DNA of 5,885 nucleotides. Origin: an uncultured Eubacteriales bacterium (GTDB taxonomy: Bacteria > Bacillota > Clostridia > Oscillospirales > CAG-272). The stretch lies in contig CAKSPO010000065.1 in NCBI GenBank assembly GCA_934481515.1, positions 1 through 5,885 of the forward strand, read 5' to 3'. Position 1 is the first letter of the stretch, and each line of letters begins with the position of its first letter. The position numbers and the translations under genes are program-made. Below are positions 5,511 through 5,885 of this stretch, one piece after another. Under the pieces are notes generated by a model, which did no database searches, was not told the DNA's origin, and saw only the letters and a list, made by a program, of their open reading frames with translations.

Positions 5511-5531
5511 GTCCGCCGCATCCGAGGACTT
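5494..5531 (+). other. two mutually exclusive short hairpins across the ohyA stop codon
   Basis: GCGGACT (5494-5500) can pair with AGTCCGC (5510-5516), enclosing the TAA at 5508-5510. AAGTCC (5509-5514) can instead pair with GGACTT (5526-5531). Neither is followed by a T-tract, so neither is a normal terminator. The structure may only stabilise the 3' end of the message, or be chance. Confidence 0.35.
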
Positions 5532-5693
5532 CGCAAAATTCCGCACGGTCAGAAAAAGGCTGTTCCCCGCAAGCAATACCCCACGGAACAGATAAAAAAT
5601 GCAGACCGTAAAAACAATATTGTCCATGATGCTGTAAAAATAAGAAACACATCAGGAAGAGCGGCAGCATCTGATCATAAAGAATATTCCTTT

Positions 5694-5728
5694 GAGGGCA
5701 TCGCACGAATAAGCGATGCCCTCTTTTT
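5694..5728 (+). terminator. Rho-independent terminator of ohyA (183 bases after the stop)
   Basis: An 11-bp perfect stem pairs GAGGGCATCGC (5694-5704) with GCGATGCCCTC (5713-5723) around ACGAATAA and is followed by TTTTT (5724-5728). It is the first convincing plus-strand terminator after ohyA, so the ohyA message would carry a 3' untranslated region of about 200 bases. The stretch 5511-5693 contains no gene I can support. It is A-rich with a 7-base inverted repeat (CTGTTCC 5560-5566 with GGAACAG 5585-5591). On the minus strand that repeat precedes a TTTTT run and might be a weak terminator. Confidence 0.9.
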
Positions 5729-5773
5729 GCCCGGCAAAAACCAAAAAGACAAAACAAAAATTCATAACCAAAA

Positions 5774-5807
5774 AGGGCGACTGAGGAAGACTCAATCGCC
5801 CTGTTTT
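5774..5807. terminator. bidirectional hairpin terminator near the right edge
   Basis: AGGGCGA (5774-5780) pairs with TCGCCCT (5796-5802). After one C-A mismatch, TGAG (5782-5785) pairs with CTCA (5791-5794), leaving the loop GAAGA. The plus-strand exit has GTTTT; the minus-strand exit has a better TTTTT run. It could therefore end a minus-strand transcript entering from beyond the right edge. The bases to its right, 5808-5885, hold no gene I can support. Confidence 0.75.
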
Positions 5808-5885
5808 CTGTCTATGGGCTACGAAAAAGATATTTTCGGCAGTTTTGCGTATGACTTCGAACTCTCGCAAAAACTTATATTCGGT

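Noticed and set aside
3633..5627. 664-codon open frame on the minus strand opposite ohyA
   Set aside because: It is the antisense shadow of a strongly conserved enzyme gene. It has no recognisable domain and no good ribosome binding site at its ATG. Its hydrophobic first residues (opposite 5511-5627) look interesting but match nothing I know.
5603..5638. Tiny plus-strand frame (12 codons from an ATG after GATAAAAA)
   Set aside because: Too short, no ribosome binding site, no supporting context.
5652..5870. 72-codon minus-strand frame near the right edge as a gene
   Set aside because: It begins with TTG without a ribosome binding site and is interrupted by two terminator hairpins; treated as possible repeat sequence instead.

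Overview
The window reads as chromosomal DNA of an endospore-forming Bacillota, most likely a gut-type Clostridia of the Oscillospiraceae/Ruminococcaceae kind. The main reasons are a clear forespore sigma factor (SigG), a small cysteine-rich one-helix membrane protein of a type common in these bacteria, strong AGGAGG-type ribosome binding sites, canonical SigA promoters and many U-tailed hairpin terminators. The family-level placement is an inference; the sporulation gene is direct evidence. No mobile element, CRISPR array, tRNA or rRNA is visible.

Layout. (1) 1-294: 3' end of a DUF1854-family gene, cut by the window edge. (2) 436-528: a 30-codon gene for a cysteine-rich single-helix membrane microprotein with its own strong ribosome binding site, closed by a terminator at 551-589. 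(3) 632-661: a forespore-type (SigF/SigG) promoter, followed by sigG at 693-1466. (4) 1474-1513: a hairpin shared by sigG and the convergent minus-strand unit. (5) Minus strand, 2796 down to 1526: a SigA promoter, a lipoprotein gene, then an endonuclease III gene 26 bases later, probably one operon. (6) 2797-3006: a divergent intergenic region with one SigA-type promoter pointing each way. (7) 3007-3561: a TetR-family regulator, then an AT-rich inverted repeat and a GC-rich terminator. (8) 3654-3681: a second SigA-type promoter, then a full-length oleate hydratase gene (3717-5510). (9) 5511-5885: no convincing gene; two terminators and an edge sequence that may be part of a repeat or the start of something beyond the window.

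How the genes fit together. sigG has its own promoter just after the upstream terminator, matching the known logic in which SigF switches on sigG in the forespore and SigG then amplifies itself. The lipoprotein/nth unit looks like housekeeping: one extracytoplasmic lipoprotein of unknown function and one base-excision repair enzyme. The TetR regulator and oleate hydratase form a plausible fatty-acid-response pair. Oleate hydratase converts unsaturated fatty acids to 10-hydroxy fatty acids. The promoters of both genes carry the same GCAGAAA element on each side of the -10 box, which suggests, but does not prove, that the regulator controls both itself and the enzyme. I see no wholly new multi-gene system. 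The best leads are this candidate operator pair, the cysteine-rich microprotein beside sigG, and the unexplained open frames at the right edge.
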